Positions 26,251 to 35,552 of a DNA stretch of 64,000 bases are shown in pieces. The translations under genes and the position numbers were made by a program. The stretch is from Pseudomarimonas sp964350895 (GTDB lineage Bacteria; Pseudomonadota; Gammaproteobacteria; Xanthomonadales; Xanthomonadaceae): positions 33,958 to 97,957 of the forward strand of contig CAYGMG010000001.1 of the NCBI GenBank assembly GCA_964350895.1. The letters run 5' to 3'. The notes beneath the pieces were generated by a model that was not told where the DNA came from, did not search any database, and saw only the letters and a program-made list of their open reading frames with translations. The stretch's first letter is position 1; each line of letters starts with the position of its first letter.

Positions 26251-28215
26251 GTGGCGCTCGGGCGGGCTCGCACAGTTGGCAAGGGACGCTGCGTGCAGCG
26301 CGTCCTGCTGTGCTTGCTCTGCCTGTTCAGTCTTGCCGGCGCAGGCGAGACCACCAACACCGACAGCGCACTCGCCGGCCTGCCACTGCTCGCCGAAAAG
26401 AACGCTCCGCGCTGGCAAGCGATCAGCCTATCGCTGCGCGATGCCGAGGGTGCGCTGCGCGAGGCCCGTGGCGCCTTCGATCCGGCGCTGCAGTTCAACG
26501 GCAGCCTCGACATCGCCCGTGGCGAACTGCTGCCGGTCAGCATTCGCCAGCAGTTCCAGAGCCGCTTCCTGCTCGAGCAGCTGGACGAAAGCTTCAGCCG
26601 CACCGCCGACAACCTGCAGGCCCAGCTGGACAGCGACCCCGGGCCGGTGGTCTTCGAATGCGCCGAGACCATCATCGTGATCAATGGACAGGAGGTCTGC
26701 GACACGCCGCAGGCCGCCCGCCAGCGCCGGGCCCTGCTCAGCCTGCTGACCTCGCTCACCGGCAGCGCTCCGGACCAAGCCCAGCTGATCGCACTGCAGC
26801 AGATCCGCGATGAGGCGCTGCGCAACAACCGCACCGTCATCGCCGAGACCATCGCCCAGCTGCGCCGGGTCGCGGCGTCGTCGCGAAACAGCCGTGCACG
26901 GCTGGGCGACATCCCGGGCAGCGAGCGGCGGGTCACCGCCAGCGTCGACCTGGGCTACCGACTGCGCGGCCGTTCCGGCATCAGCTTTACGCCCCAGCTG
27001 CTGCTTGAGGGGGTCGATGACACCTTCGAGAGCAAGCCGCGCAACCCGTCTGACGGCGGCAAGGGACTGCAGCGGGTCTACCGCAGCGCACTCGGCGCCA
27101 GCCTGAGCATCCCGCTCGGTCGCGGCGGTCGGGCCCTGAGTGCCAGCGAGGAGGATGGCGCGCGGCTGCGGCGCGAGGCAGCCCGTGCCACCGCGCAGGG
27201 CAGCCTGCAGCGCCTGCATCGTGACCTGCTCACCAGCTATGTTGCGCTCGCCGCCGCGCGCGCCCGCGAGGCCCAGGCGGCTGCACGCATCGAGCGCAGC
27301 GCAGCGCTGTCCGCTACGGTGACGGCGCTGATCGATGCCGGCGAGCTGGCCGCAGCACAGGGTGCGCAGACTACCGCCCTGCTGGCACAGAACCGCGCCG
27401 TGCAGGGCATCGCCTTGCGCCTGCGCCTTGCCGCAGAACGCCAGCTGGCCGAGCTGCTGGGCACCGACCTCGAGGGCGCCACCGGCCTGCACGCAGGCAT
27501 GGATTCGCTGGAGGCGATGGCCAGCCTGCCACGCTGTGCCGGCGGGCCGGCACGCTGGCGCGCCGCGGCGCTCGCACAGCGACCGGACCTCGACGCGGCA
27601 CGCTGGCGACTGCGCGCAGCCGAGCGCCTCTCCGCGGCCGCAGACGACCTGTTGCTGCCGCGCGTCGATCTCGGGATCACCCTTGCCTACGGCGGGCGCG
27701 AGGAGCGTTTCAACGTTGGCGAAGGCTATGCCCATGCACTGTTCGACTCGCTGGCCGGGCCCTCGATCCAGGTCACCCTGAGCGGCGAGCTCGCCGTGCG
27801 CAACGAGGCCGCGCGCGGACAGCAGGTCCAGGCCCTCGCGCTGATCGAACAGGCCCGGCAGCAGCTGGCCGACGCCGAGCGCAGCATCCAGCGCGGGCTG
27901 AGCGCCCTGCACCTGCAGCTGCGCACAGGTGCCAGCACCCTGGCGCTGCGCGAGCGCGCCGCCCTGGCCTATCGTCAGGCCCATCAGACGCAGACCGAAC
28001 TGGTTCGCCGCGGCGAATCGGGCCTGCTGGAAACGCTGGCCAGCGAAGCCCAGCTCGACCAGGCCGAACTGGCCCTGATCGACGCCAGTGAGTCCCAGGC
28101 GCGCCTGCTGATCGAGCTGCGTTTCCAGCTCGGCCGACTGGTCCTGCCATCGCGCGGCCCTGCGGGGCTTGCCTGGCTGCGCCAGCAAACCTGCGCTTCG
28201 GACGCGTCAGCATGA
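26251..28215 (+). CDS. TolC-like outer-membrane efflux protein 2
   Basis: 654 residues from GTG 26251, preceded by GGGAGGGGG at the end of the previous gene (3 nt between stop and start). The N-terminal signal region is VLLCLLCLFSLAGAGE. The architecture resembles the preceding TolC-like protein: an EAEG-type N-terminal helix pair (SLRDAEGALREARGAFDPAL), an extra ~200-residue insertion with a cysteine pair (FECAET, EVCDTP), then two long coiled-coil blocks. Having two outer-membrane factors in one RiPP operon is uncommon. They may form a hetero-trimer or serve the two ABC transporters separately. Confidence 0.86.
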   Translation: MALGRARTVGKGRCVQRVLLCLLCLFSLAGAGETTNTDSALAGLPLLAEKNAPRWQAISLSLRDAEGALREARGAFDPALQFNGSLDIARGELLPVSIRQQFQSRFLLEQLDESFSRTADNLQAQLDSDPGPVVFECAETIIVINGQEVCDTPQAARQRRALLSLLTSLTGSAPDQAQLIALQQIRDEALRNNRTVIAETIAQLRRVAASSRNSRARLGDIPGSERRVTASVDLGYRLRGRSGISFTPQLLLEGVDDTFESKPRNPSDGGKGLQRVYRSALGASLSIPLGRGGRALSASEEDGARLRREAARATAQGSLQRLHRDLLTSYVALAAARAREAQAAARIERSAALSATVTALIDAGELAAAQGAQTTALLAQNRAVQGIALRLRLAAERQLAELLGTDLEGATGLHAGMDSLEAMASLPRCAGGPARWRAAALAQRPDLDAARWRLRAAERLSAAADDLLLPRVDLGITLAYGGREERFNVGEGYAHALFDSLAGPSIQVTLSGELAVRNEAARGQQVQALALIEQARQQLADAERSIQRGLSALHLQLRTGASTLALRERAALAYRQAHQTQTELVRRGESGLLETLASEAQLDQAELALIDASESQARLLIELRFQLGRLVLPSRGPAGLAWLRQQTCASDASA

Positions 28216-28303
28216 ACCGCGCGTCCGCCACGCCCGCCACCTGTCCGCCGCGCCGCGCCCTGACGCGGCGTCCTGCGACTTCCTGACCGCACCGAGGCCC
28301 GAT

Positions 28304-29560
28304 ATGTCCAATACCTCCCTGTTCCGCAAGGCTGCGCTGGAGAAACTGGCCTCTCCTGAACAGCTCGATACGCTGATGCAGACCACCACGCCGCGCGCCT
28401 GGGCGGCGCTGGCCGCGTTCGCGGCGGTGATCGTCATGGTCCTGCTGTGGAGCGTTTTCGGACAGATCGGCACCCAGATCAAGGGTCAGGGCATCCTGCT
28501 TCGCGGCGATGCCGTGCTGGCGGTCACTGCCGCCTCGCAGGGCCAGCTGGCGCGGGTCGCAGTGCGCGCCGGCGATGTGGTCGAGGAAGGTCAGGTGCTG
28601 GCCGAGGTCGCCCAGCCCGAACTGAGCCTGATGATCTCCCAGCAAGCCCAGCGCCTTGCCGAGCTGCTCGCCCAGGACGAGGAATCGCTGCCGCTGGAAC
28701 AGCGCAACCTGGAGCAGTCGATGGCCGCACTGGCGCGCGAGCAGGCCAGCGTGGCCCGCTCGATCGAGGACTACCGTCGTCAGGTGGCCGCGATCCGCGA
28801 GCGGGTCGAGGTGCAGACCCAGCTGGTCGAGCGCGGCCTGATCACCCGCAGCACCCTGCTGCAGACCCAGGCCAGCCTGTCCGAGCTGGAGCAGGCAGCA
28901 GCGCGTGCCGGCGTGCGCCTGGCGCAGATCAGTTCAGAGAGAACGGCGCTGGAACGCCAGGTTCAAGGGGCGCGTGATTTGCGCCAGACGCGGATCGACG
29001 AGGCGCGGCGCGAGCTGGCCCAGCTGGAGGCCCGCCGTGGCACCACCTCGGTCATCCGCAGCCCGTATGCCGGCCGCGTGCTGGAGGTGTCAGTCGATCC
29101 CGGCAACCTGGTGGCGCCGGGCATTCAGGTGCTGACCCTGGAGTCGCAGGACAAGCCACTGGAGGTCGTGCTCTATGTGCCCGCCCAGCAGGGCAAGCGG
29201 ATCGAACCCGGCATGCCGGTCAGGGTCTCGCCGTCCACGGTCAGGCCCGAGGAGTACGGCTTCATCAATGCCACGGTGCGCAGCGTGTCGGATTTCCCGG
29301 TCTCTCCCGAGGGACTGCAACGCGTCCTGCGCAACGACAGTCTGGTGGGCGCTCTCAGCGGTGAAGGGCCACCGATCGAAGTGGTCGCCACTCTCGACCG
29401 CGATCCCAGCACGCCCTCCGGCTTCAGCTGGTCCTCCTCGTCCGGTCCGCCGACCCAGGTCTACAGCGGCACCCTTGCCAGCGGCGGCATCGTGGTCGAA
29501 CGCCGGCGTCCGATCTCCTACGTGCTGCCCTTCGTCAAGCGCACGGTAGGCGCCCAGTGA
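28304..29560 (+). CDS. HlyD-like NHLP bacteriocin-system secretion (adaptor) protein
   Basis: 418 residues. ATG 28304 starts MSNTSLFRKAALEKLASPEQLDTLMQ, the typical N-terminus of NHLM secretion proteins; the ORF's earlier codons overlap the previous gene. One transmembrane helix (about 33-52, WAALAAFAAVIVMVLLWSVF) is followed by a split biotinyl-lipoyl domain (GQLARVAVRAGDVVEEGQVLAEV), a long coiled coil (about 110-245), a second lipoyl half (IRSPYAGRVLEVSVDPGNLV) and a beta-barrel. It would bridge the inner-membrane ABC exporter to a TolC-like duct. It is GTGA-coupled to the exporter. The 88 nt before it contain no convincing gene. Confidence 0.9.
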   Translation: MSNTSLFRKAALEKLASPEQLDTLMQTTTPRAWAALAAFAAVIVMVLLWSVFGQIGTQIKGQGILLRGDAVLAVTAASQGQLARVAVRAGDVVEEGQVLAEVAQPELSLMISQQAQRLAELLAQDEESLPLEQRNLEQSMAALAREQASVARSIEDYRRQVAAIRERVEVQTQLVERGLITRSTLLQTQASLSELEQAAARAGVRLAQISSERTALERQVQGARDLRQTRIDEARRELAQLEARRGTTSVIRSPYAGRVLEVSVDPGNLVAPGIQVLTLESQDKPLEVVLYVPAQQGKRIEPGMPVRVSPSTVRPEEYGFINATVRSVSDFPVSPEGLQRVLRNDSLVGALSGEGPPIEVVATLDRDPSTPSGFSWSSSSGPPTQVYSGTLASGGIVVERRRPISYVLPFVKRTVGAQ

Positions 29561-31764
29561 GCGCGGTCGCGGCCGAGCCGGCCACGGCTGCCAAGCCCGC
29601 CTATCCACCGCCGCCGGAGCGCCGGGTACGCACGCCGACGGTGATCCAGATGGAGGCGGTCGAATGCGGCGCCGCCGCGCTCGCCATCGTGCTCGGCTAC
29701 TTCGGCAAGTTCGTGCCGCTGGAGGAACTGCGTGTGGAGTGCGGCGTATCGCGCGACGGCAGCAAGGCCTCCAACGTGCTCAAGGCCGCGCGCAAGATGG
29801 GGCTCGAAGCCAAGGGCTACAAGTACGGGCTCGAGGACCTGTACAAGCTCGAGTACCCGGCCATCCTGTTCTGGAACTTCAACCACTTCCTGGTCCTCGA
29901 GGGCTTCCGCAAGGGCAAGGTCCACGTCAACGACCCGGCCCAGGGGCCGCGGGTGATCAGCATGGAGGAGCTCGACGCCTCGTTCTCCGGTGTGGTGCTG
30001 ACCTTCAAGCGCGGCGAGGCCTTCCAGCGCGGCGGCTCGCCACCCAGCGTGCGCGACGCCCTGCAGCGTCGTCTGCAGGGCGCGCAGACGCCCTTGCTGT
30101 TCGCCGTGCTCTGCGGGCTGTGTCTGGTCGTGCCGGGCCTGATCGTGCCGACCTTCGGCCGGGTATTCATCGATGAGTTCCTGATCGGCGGCCGCGCCGA
30201 TCTGATCGGCCCCCTGGTCCTTGCGATGGCCGCCACCGCGGTGTTCACCGCCGGCCTGACCTTCATGCAGGAAAGCGCCCTGCTGCGCATGGAGGCCAAG
30301 CTGGCACTGAGCAGTTCGAGCCGCTTCTTCAACCACATACTGCGCCTGCCGGTGACCTACTTCGCCCAGCGTTTCGCCGGTGAGATCGGCTCTCGGGTGA
30401 TGCTCAACGACAACGTCGCCAACCTGATCTCCGGTCGCCTTGCGACCATCCTCATCGACTGCGTGCTGATCGTCTTCTATGCGCTGATGATGCTGTTCTA
30501 CAGCGTGCCGCTGACCGTTCTGTGCATGCTGCTGGCCTTGCTCAACATCGTGGCGGTGCGCCTGGTGGCGCGCTCGCGGGTCGATGCCAGCCGCAGGCTG
30601 GCGCAGGAATCCGGCAAGCTGACCGGCACCGCCATGGGCGGCCTGCGGATGATCGAGACGATCAAGGCCACCGGCGCCGAGACCGAATTCTTCACCCGCT
30701 GGTCCGGCTACCAGGCCAAGGCGCTGAAGAGCGAGCAGGACCTTGGCGAACTGAACGGCTACATGGCCGCCGTCCCGCCCTTGGTCAACGCCCTGATCAC
30801 CACCTCGATCCTGGTGTTCGGCGGTTTGCTGGTCATGCAGGGCGCGCTCACCGTCGGCATGCTGATCGCCTACCAGGTGCTGATGGCGAGCTTCGTTCGC
30901 CCGCTGAACAACTTCGTGCGCTTCGGCGGCTCGATCCAGGAGCTGGAAGCGGACATGAACCGGCTCGACGACGTGCTCGCCAACGAGCAGGACGCCTGCT
31001 ACGGAAATGACCGCGAGGTCGATCCGCGGGTCGAGGGCGTGCTCAAGCTGTCCGGGGAGATCTCGCTGCGCGACATCCACTTCGGCTACAACCCGCTGGA
31101 GCCGGCGCTGATCTCCGACTTCAACCTGCACATCAAGCCCGGACAGCGGGTCGCCCTGGTCGGCGGATCGGGCTCGGGAAAGTCGACCGTGGCCAAGCTG
31201 ATCACCGGCCTGTACAAGCCGTGGCGGGGCGAGGTCCTGTTCCAGGGCATCGACCGCGAGAAGATCCCGCACTCGCTGATCTCCAACTCGCTCGGCGTGG
31301 TCGACCAGGACATCTTCCTGTTCCGCGGCACGGTGCGCGACAACCTGACCATGTGGGATGCCACGGTGGCCGACGCGGCGATCACCACGGCCTGCGAGGA
31401 CGCGGCCATCGCCGACGTGATCGAAGTGCGCGATGGCGCCTATCACTCCGAGGTCGACGAGGGCGGCGGCAATTTCTCCGGCGGACAGGCGCAGCGGCTG
31501 GAGATCGCCCGCGCCCTGGTAGGCAGCCCGAGCATGCTGATCCTCGACGAGGCCACCAGCGCGCTCGACCCGACCACCGAGGCGCTGATCGACGATGCCA
31601 TTCGCCGCCGCGGATGCACCTGCGTGATCGTGGCCCACCGACTGGCGACCATCCGCGACTGCGATGAAATCATCGTCCTGCAGCGCGGCAAGATCGTTCA
31701 GCGCGGCACCCACGAGCAGATGAAGAACGCCGAAGGCCCCTACGCCGAACTGATCAAGGATTGA
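29557..31764 (+). CDS. NHLP bacteriocin ABC exporter with C39 peptidase domain (PCAT)
   Basis: 735 residues; GTG start overlaps the adaptor stop (GTGA). The N-terminal C39 cysteine peptidase (about 22-165) has C37 in EAVECGAAAL, H110 in FNHFLV and D126 in VNDPAQG, so it should cut precursor leaders after the double glycine. Six-helix permease about 185-480. ATPase domain about 500-735 with Walker A GGSGSGKST, signature FSGGQAQRLEIARAL, Walker B LILDEATSALDP and the switch histidine in IVAHRL. It processes and exports the modified lanthipeptides across the inner membrane. Confidence 0.95.
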   Translation: MSAVAAEPATAAKPAYPPPPERRVRTPTVIQMEAVECGAAALAIVLGYFGKFVPLEELRVECGVSRDGSKASNVLKAARKMGLEAKGYKYGLEDLYKLEYPAILFWNFNHFLVLEGFRKGKVHVNDPAQGPRVISMEELDASFSGVVLTFKRGEAFQRGGSPPSVRDALQRRLQGAQTPLLFAVLCGLCLVVPGLIVPTFGRVFIDEFLIGGRADLIGPLVLAMAATAVFTAGLTFMQESALLRMEAKLALSSSSRFFNHILRLPVTYFAQRFAGEIGSRVMLNDNVANLISGRLATILIDCVLIVFYALMMLFYSVPLTVLCMLLALLNIVAVRLVARSRVDASRRLAQESGKLTGTAMGGLRMIETIKATGAETEFFTRWSGYQAKALKSEQDLGELNGYMAAVPPLVNALITTSILVFGGLLVMQGALTVGMLIAYQVLMASFVRPLNNFVRFGGSIQELEADMNRLDDVLANEQDACYGNDREVDPRVEGVLKLSGEISLRDIHFGYNPLEPALISDFNLHIKPGQRVALVGGSGSGKSTVAKLITGLYKPWRGEVLFQGIDREKIPHSLISNSLGVVDQDIFLFRGTVRDNLTMWDATVADAAITTACEDAAIADVIEVRDGAYHSEVDEGGGNFSGGQAQRLEIARALVGSPSMLILDEATSALDPTTEALIDDAIRRRGCTCVIVAHRLATIRDCDEIIVLQRGKIVQRGTHEQMKNAEGPYAELIKD

Positions 31765-31768
31765 TGCG

Positions 31769-34729
31769 ATGGCCGCCGATACCCAACCCGCCTTCGACGG
31801 ACTGCTCGCCCATGCGCGGGCACACGGCGAGCGGCTCGAGCTCTCCGGCCTGACGCCTTTGCTGCTCGATGATGCCGACGCGCTCTGGGTCATCGAACAA
31901 GGGCGCATCGAAGTGTTCACCGTGGCGATCGAGGACGGCCAGGCAGCCGGCCATCGCACGCACTTCGTCAGCATCCACCAGCACGAGCTGATGTTTGGCA
32001 TGCAGATCGGCGCGATGGGCATGGGCAACGGCTTTCTCGCCGTCGGCAAGCTCGGCAGCGTTGCCTGGCGGCTGTCGTGGTCCGCGCTGCGTGAGGCCGC
32101 ACAGGATCCCGCGCTGGCCCCGGTGCTGGCGCGCGCCGTCGATACCTGGGTGCTCCGGCTCTCCGAGAGCCTCAGCCGTGATATCCAGCCCAAGCCTGTG
32201 GCCCGCCTCAACCTCAAGCCTGGCGAAGCCTTCGATCTGCCGAATGGCGACAAGGCGCGCGCCGCCCAGGGCGTGGTGTGGATCAGCCCCGAGCGCGGCG
32301 AGCTGCTGTTTCTCGGCCTTGAGGACGTCGACCTTGCCACCCGTGAGGCGCTGTTTCCGCTGGCCAGCAGCAGCTGGGTCGAGGCGGCCAACCGCGGAGG
32401 CAACGATACCCGGCTGCATGCTGCCAAGGGTGTGGAGCGGGTCGCCGAGGATGGCTACTGGGAAGGCCTGACCCTCTTTCACGAGGCCCTGGTGAACTGC
32501 GAGTTCATCAACAAGCGGCTGGCCATGGTCGACGAGTTCAACCGGCTGAACGAAAAGGCCGAGCACGCCGAGCGCGCGCGCCATGAGGCCTACCAGGACA
32601 TCTATTCGGTACTCGCCCGCGACCGCGGCAAGTCGCGCGACGTGGAGATCGCCGAGGGCGAACACCCGTTTGCCGCGGCAGCGCGCCTGGTGGCGGCATC
32701 CAGCGGTATCGAGGTATCGATTCCGAAGGGGCTGGAAAAGCTGGGCACGGTCCAGGACCGCCTGCACGCGATCAGCCGCGAGTCGCGTTTCCGGGTACGC
32801 CCGGTAGCGCTGCGCGACGAATGGTGGCGGCAGGACCACGGCCCCTTCATCGCCGAGCGCGAAGCGGACAAGGAGCCGGTGGCCATCCTGCCGACGGGCG
32901 CCGGACGCTATGAATATGTGGTCCCGGCCAGCGGCGCCCGCGGTCAGGTCGACGAGTCCTTTGCCAGCGCGCTGAATCCGTTCGGTGCGGTGTTCTACCG
33001 GCCCTTTCCCTCCGGCCCGATGGGCGCGCTCGGCCTGCTGCGTTTCGGTATCCGCGGGCTCGGACGCGACGTCATGACCCTGGTCGGCATGGGGCTCGCG
33101 GTCGGCCTGCTCGGCGCGCTGACGCCGCTGTTCACCGGGCAGATCTTCGACCAGGCGATTCCCGAAGCCGAGCGCGGCATGCTGGCCCAGTTCGGCATTG
33201 CCCTGCTGATCGCCGCCCTGGTCTCGACGGTGTTCAACTTCACTCAACAGATCGCTGCGCTGCGCATCCAGGGCAAGATGGACTACGCCATCCAGGCGGC
33301 GGTCTGGGACCGTTTGCTCAACCTGCCGGCGACTTTCTTCAGCGACTACTCGGCCGGCGACCTCGCCGACCGCGCTGCAGGCGTCAATGCGATCCGTGGC
33401 CTGCTTGCCGGCGCGGGCGTGTCGGCCATCCTCGGCAGTCTTTCCTCGCTGTTCTTCGTCGGCCTGATGTTCTACTACAGCCCGAGACTGGCCCTGGTAG
33501 CGATGGCCCTGACCGCGGTCTTCGTTGGCGTGAGCTTCGCCGGCAACCTGATGCAGATCCGCCTGCAGCGGGAGAACCTGCAGTACAACGGCAAGCTGGC
33601 GGGGCTGGTGCTGCAGTTGCTCTCGGGCGTGTCCAAGCTGCGCACCTCAGGCTCCGAGTCGCATGCCTTCCGGGTCTGGTCACGACTGTTCGCCGACAGC
33701 CGCCGCCTGAGCCTGCGCATCGGCGGCATCCAGAACGGGGTCACCGTCTTCAACTCGGTGTTTCCGGTGCTCTCCTCGATTGCCCTGTTCACCGCCGTGG
33801 CGGGCATCGCCGGCGGGCCCGCCGGCGGGATGAGCACGGGCGAGTTCATCGCCTTCAACGCCGCCTACGGGGCCTTCCTGAATGCCATGGTCGCGCTCTC
33901 CGACGCATCGCTTGGCCTGCTCCGCGCGATTCCCCTGTATGAGCGTCTGCAGCCGATCATCGCCAGCGAGCCGGAAACCGACGGCAGCCGCGAATCACCG
34001 GGCGAGCTGAGCGGCGCGATCGAGCTGTCCCACGTGCACTTCCGCTACACCGCGGACGGCCCGTGGATCATCCGCGACCTCTCGCTGAAGATTCGTGCCG
34101 GTGAGTTCATCGCCTTTGTCGGCGGATCCGGCTCGGGAAAATCCACGGTGATGCGCCTGATCGTCGGCTTCGAGAGGCCGGAGAAAGGCAGCATCTACTG
34201 CGACGGCAAGGACCTCGCTTCGCTGGACCTGCGTGAGGTGCGGCAACAGATGGGCGTGGTGCTCCAGGACAGCCAGGTCCTGCCCACCGACATCTTCCGC
34301 AACATCGTCGGCACATCCTCGCGGACCGTCGAGGAGGCCTGGGAAGCGGCACGCAAGGTGGGTCTGGACGAGGACGTCAAGGCGATGCCGATGGGCATGC
34401 ACACCTATGTCATGGAGGGCGGCGGCGGCTTCTCCGGCGGACAGAAGCAGCGCCTGCTCCTGGCCCGCGCGGTCGTCCACAACCCGCGGATCATCCTGCT
34501 CGACGAGGCGACCAGCGCGCTGGACAACCGCACCCAGGCGCAGGTGACCGCCAGCACCGAGCGCATGCAGGCGACCCGCATCGTCATCGCCCACCGGCTG
34601 TCTACGATCATTCGCGCCGACCGGATATGCATGCTGCACCAGGGACAGATCGCCGAAATGGGCAGCTACGAGGAGCTGATGGCGCTCGACGGGCTGTTTG
34701 CCCAACTCGCCAAACGTCAGCTGGCATGA
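31769..34729 (+). CDS. NHLP bacteriocin ABC transporter, peptidase-less permease/ATPase
   Basis: 986 residues; ATG 31769 lies 4 nt after the exporter stop with AAGGA upstream. It has no C39 domain. The first ~430 residues are a soluble extension typical of this NHLM family; residues ~40-170 look like a cyclic-nucleotide-binding-type beta barrel (LGSVAWRLSW, LNLKPGEAFDLP). The permease is about 445-745. The ATPase has Walker A GGSGSGKST, signature FSGGQKQRLLLARAV and Walker B ILLDEATSALDN. In known NHLM loci it accompanies the C39 exporter, perhaps as a heterodimer partner or immunity pump. Its stop overlaps the start of the hydroxylase-like gene (ATGA). Confidence 0.92.
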   Translation: MAADTQPAFDGLLAHARAHGERLELSGLTPLLLDDADALWVIEQGRIEVFTVAIEDGQAAGHRTHFVSIHQHELMFGMQIGAMGMGNGFLAVGKLGSVAWRLSWSALREAAQDPALAPVLARAVDTWVLRLSESLSRDIQPKPVARLNLKPGEAFDLPNGDKARAAQGVVWISPERGELLFLGLEDVDLATREALFPLASSSWVEAANRGGNDTRLHAAKGVERVAEDGYWEGLTLFHEALVNCEFINKRLAMVDEFNRLNEKAEHAERARHEAYQDIYSVLARDRGKSRDVEIAEGEHPFAAAARLVAASSGIEVSIPKGLEKLGTVQDRLHAISRESRFRVRPVALRDEWWRQDHGPFIAEREADKEPVAILPTGAGRYEYVVPASGARGQVDESFASALNPFGAVFYRPFPSGPMGALGLLRFGIRGLGRDVMTLVGMGLAVGLLGALTPLFTGQIFDQAIPEAERGMLAQFGIALLIAALVSTVFNFTQQIAALRIQGKMDYAIQAAVWDRLLNLPATFFSDYSAGDLADRAAGVNAIRGLLAGAGVSAILGSLSSLFFVGLMFYYSPRLALVAMALTAVFVGVSFAGNLMQIRLQRENLQYNGKLAGLVLQLLSGVSKLRTSGSESHAFRVWSRLFADSRRLSLRIGGIQNGVTVFNSVFPVLSSIALFTAVAGIAGGPAGGMSTGEFIAFNAAYGAFLNAMVALSDASLGLLRAIPLYERLQPIIASEPETDGSRESPGELSGAIELSHVHFRYTADGPWIIRDLSLKIRAGEFIAFVGGSGSGKSTVMRLIVGFERPEKGSIYCDGKDLASLDLREVRQQMGVVLQDSQVLPTDIFRNIVGTSSRTVEEAWEAARKVGLDEDVKAMPMGMHTYVMEGGGGFSGGQKQRLLLARAVVHNPRIILLDEATSALDNRTQAQVTASTERMQATRIVIAHRLSTIIRADRICMLHQGQIAEMGSYEELMALDGLFAQLAKRQLA

Positions 34730-35526
34730 GTGCGATGCCGGCCGACGAGGCACCGCAGCAACGCATGCTCGCAAGGCTGCTTGCCGCGCGCGAGCGCTAC
34801 GGACGCGAAGCGATGCGGCGGATCGAGCACGCCTTCTTGCACTACGCCCGACTGCGCCCACCTCTGCGCGCCGATCACCCATTGCGGCGCCCTACCTGGC
34901 TGCTGCCCGGCGTACCCGACCACGGTCCGTTTCCAACACCCGGCCTGCTGCCCGCGCTGGCCACGCTGGAGTCGGCCGCAGCGGACATCCGCTGCGAGGC
35001 GCTTGCTGCGCTGCAGGACACCGCGCAAACCGTAAGCTATGAGGACGGCACGCCGCACAGCGGGCGCTGGTCGGCCTTGCACCTGCGCTATGGCGGACGC
35101 AGCGTGGAAAGCGGTCTGCGCGCCATGCCCAGGACCTCAGCCTTGCTGGCTGGACTGCCGCACATCGGCGAGATGGCGATGCTCTCGGTCCTTGCCGCCG
35201 GCAGCCACATCCAGCCGCACTGTGGCCTGCACAACTACCGCTGGACTGCCCACCTCGGCCTGCGCGTGCCGGAAGGCTGCTGGTTCCGCGTGAGCGAGGA
35301 AACCCGCGCCTGGCAATCGGGCCGCTGCCTGCTGTTCGACGACAGCTACGAACACGAAGCCCGCAACACCGGCAGTGAGGATCGGCTGCTGCTGCTGGTC
35401 GACTTCTGGCATCCCGCGCTGCGGCCCGAGGAGGTCGCGGTGCTCTCGGAGATCGCCGCTGATCTGGCCGCGCTGCGTCGACTTCCCGGCACCTCGGCGC
35501 TTGACGGCAAAACCGCTGCCGCCTGA
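34726..35526 (+). CDS. aspartyl/asparaginyl beta-hydroxylase-family 2OG oxygenase
   Basis: 266 residues, ATGA-coupled to the transporter, last gene of the locus. Signature of the Asp/Asn hydroxylase family: iron ligands H165 in IQPHCGLHNYRWTAHLGL and H210 in DDSYEHEARN, with the intervening LRVPEGCWFRV and FDD. This family typically uses two histidines without a carboxylate ligand. No transmembrane segment, so it acts in the cytoplasm. A likely target is the conserved Asn or Asp/Asn right after the core cysteine (C-N-[DN]) in both precursors, by analogy with beta-hydroxy-Asp in cinnamycin, although CinX itself belongs to a different oxygenase family. LpxO-like lipid A hydroxylation is the alternative. 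Confidence 0.87.
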   Translation: MSAMPADEAPQQRMLARLLAARERYGREAMRRIEHAFLHYARLRPPLRADHPLRRPTWLLPGVPDHGPFPTPGLLPALATLESAAADIRCEALAALQDTAQTVSYEDGTPHSGRWSALHLRYGGRSVESGLRAMPRTSALLAGLPHIGEMAMLSVLAAGSHIQPHCGLHNYRWTAHLGLRVPEGCWFRVSEETRAWQSGRCLLFDDSYEHEARNTGSEDRLLLLVDFWHPALRPEEVAVLSEIAADLAALRRLPGTSALDGKTAAA

Positions 35527-35552
35527 GCCACTCTCACCCCGGCCGCAGGTGA

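Noticed and set aside
28212..28286. 24-codon frame (ATGA overlap) between the second TolC-like gene and the adaptor
   Set aside because: Too short, Arg/Pro-rich, no ribosome site or homology. Probably leader of the adaptor gene.
29518..32427. 969-codon minus-strand frame opposite the exporter
   Set aside because: Antisense shadow of two ABC transporter genes.
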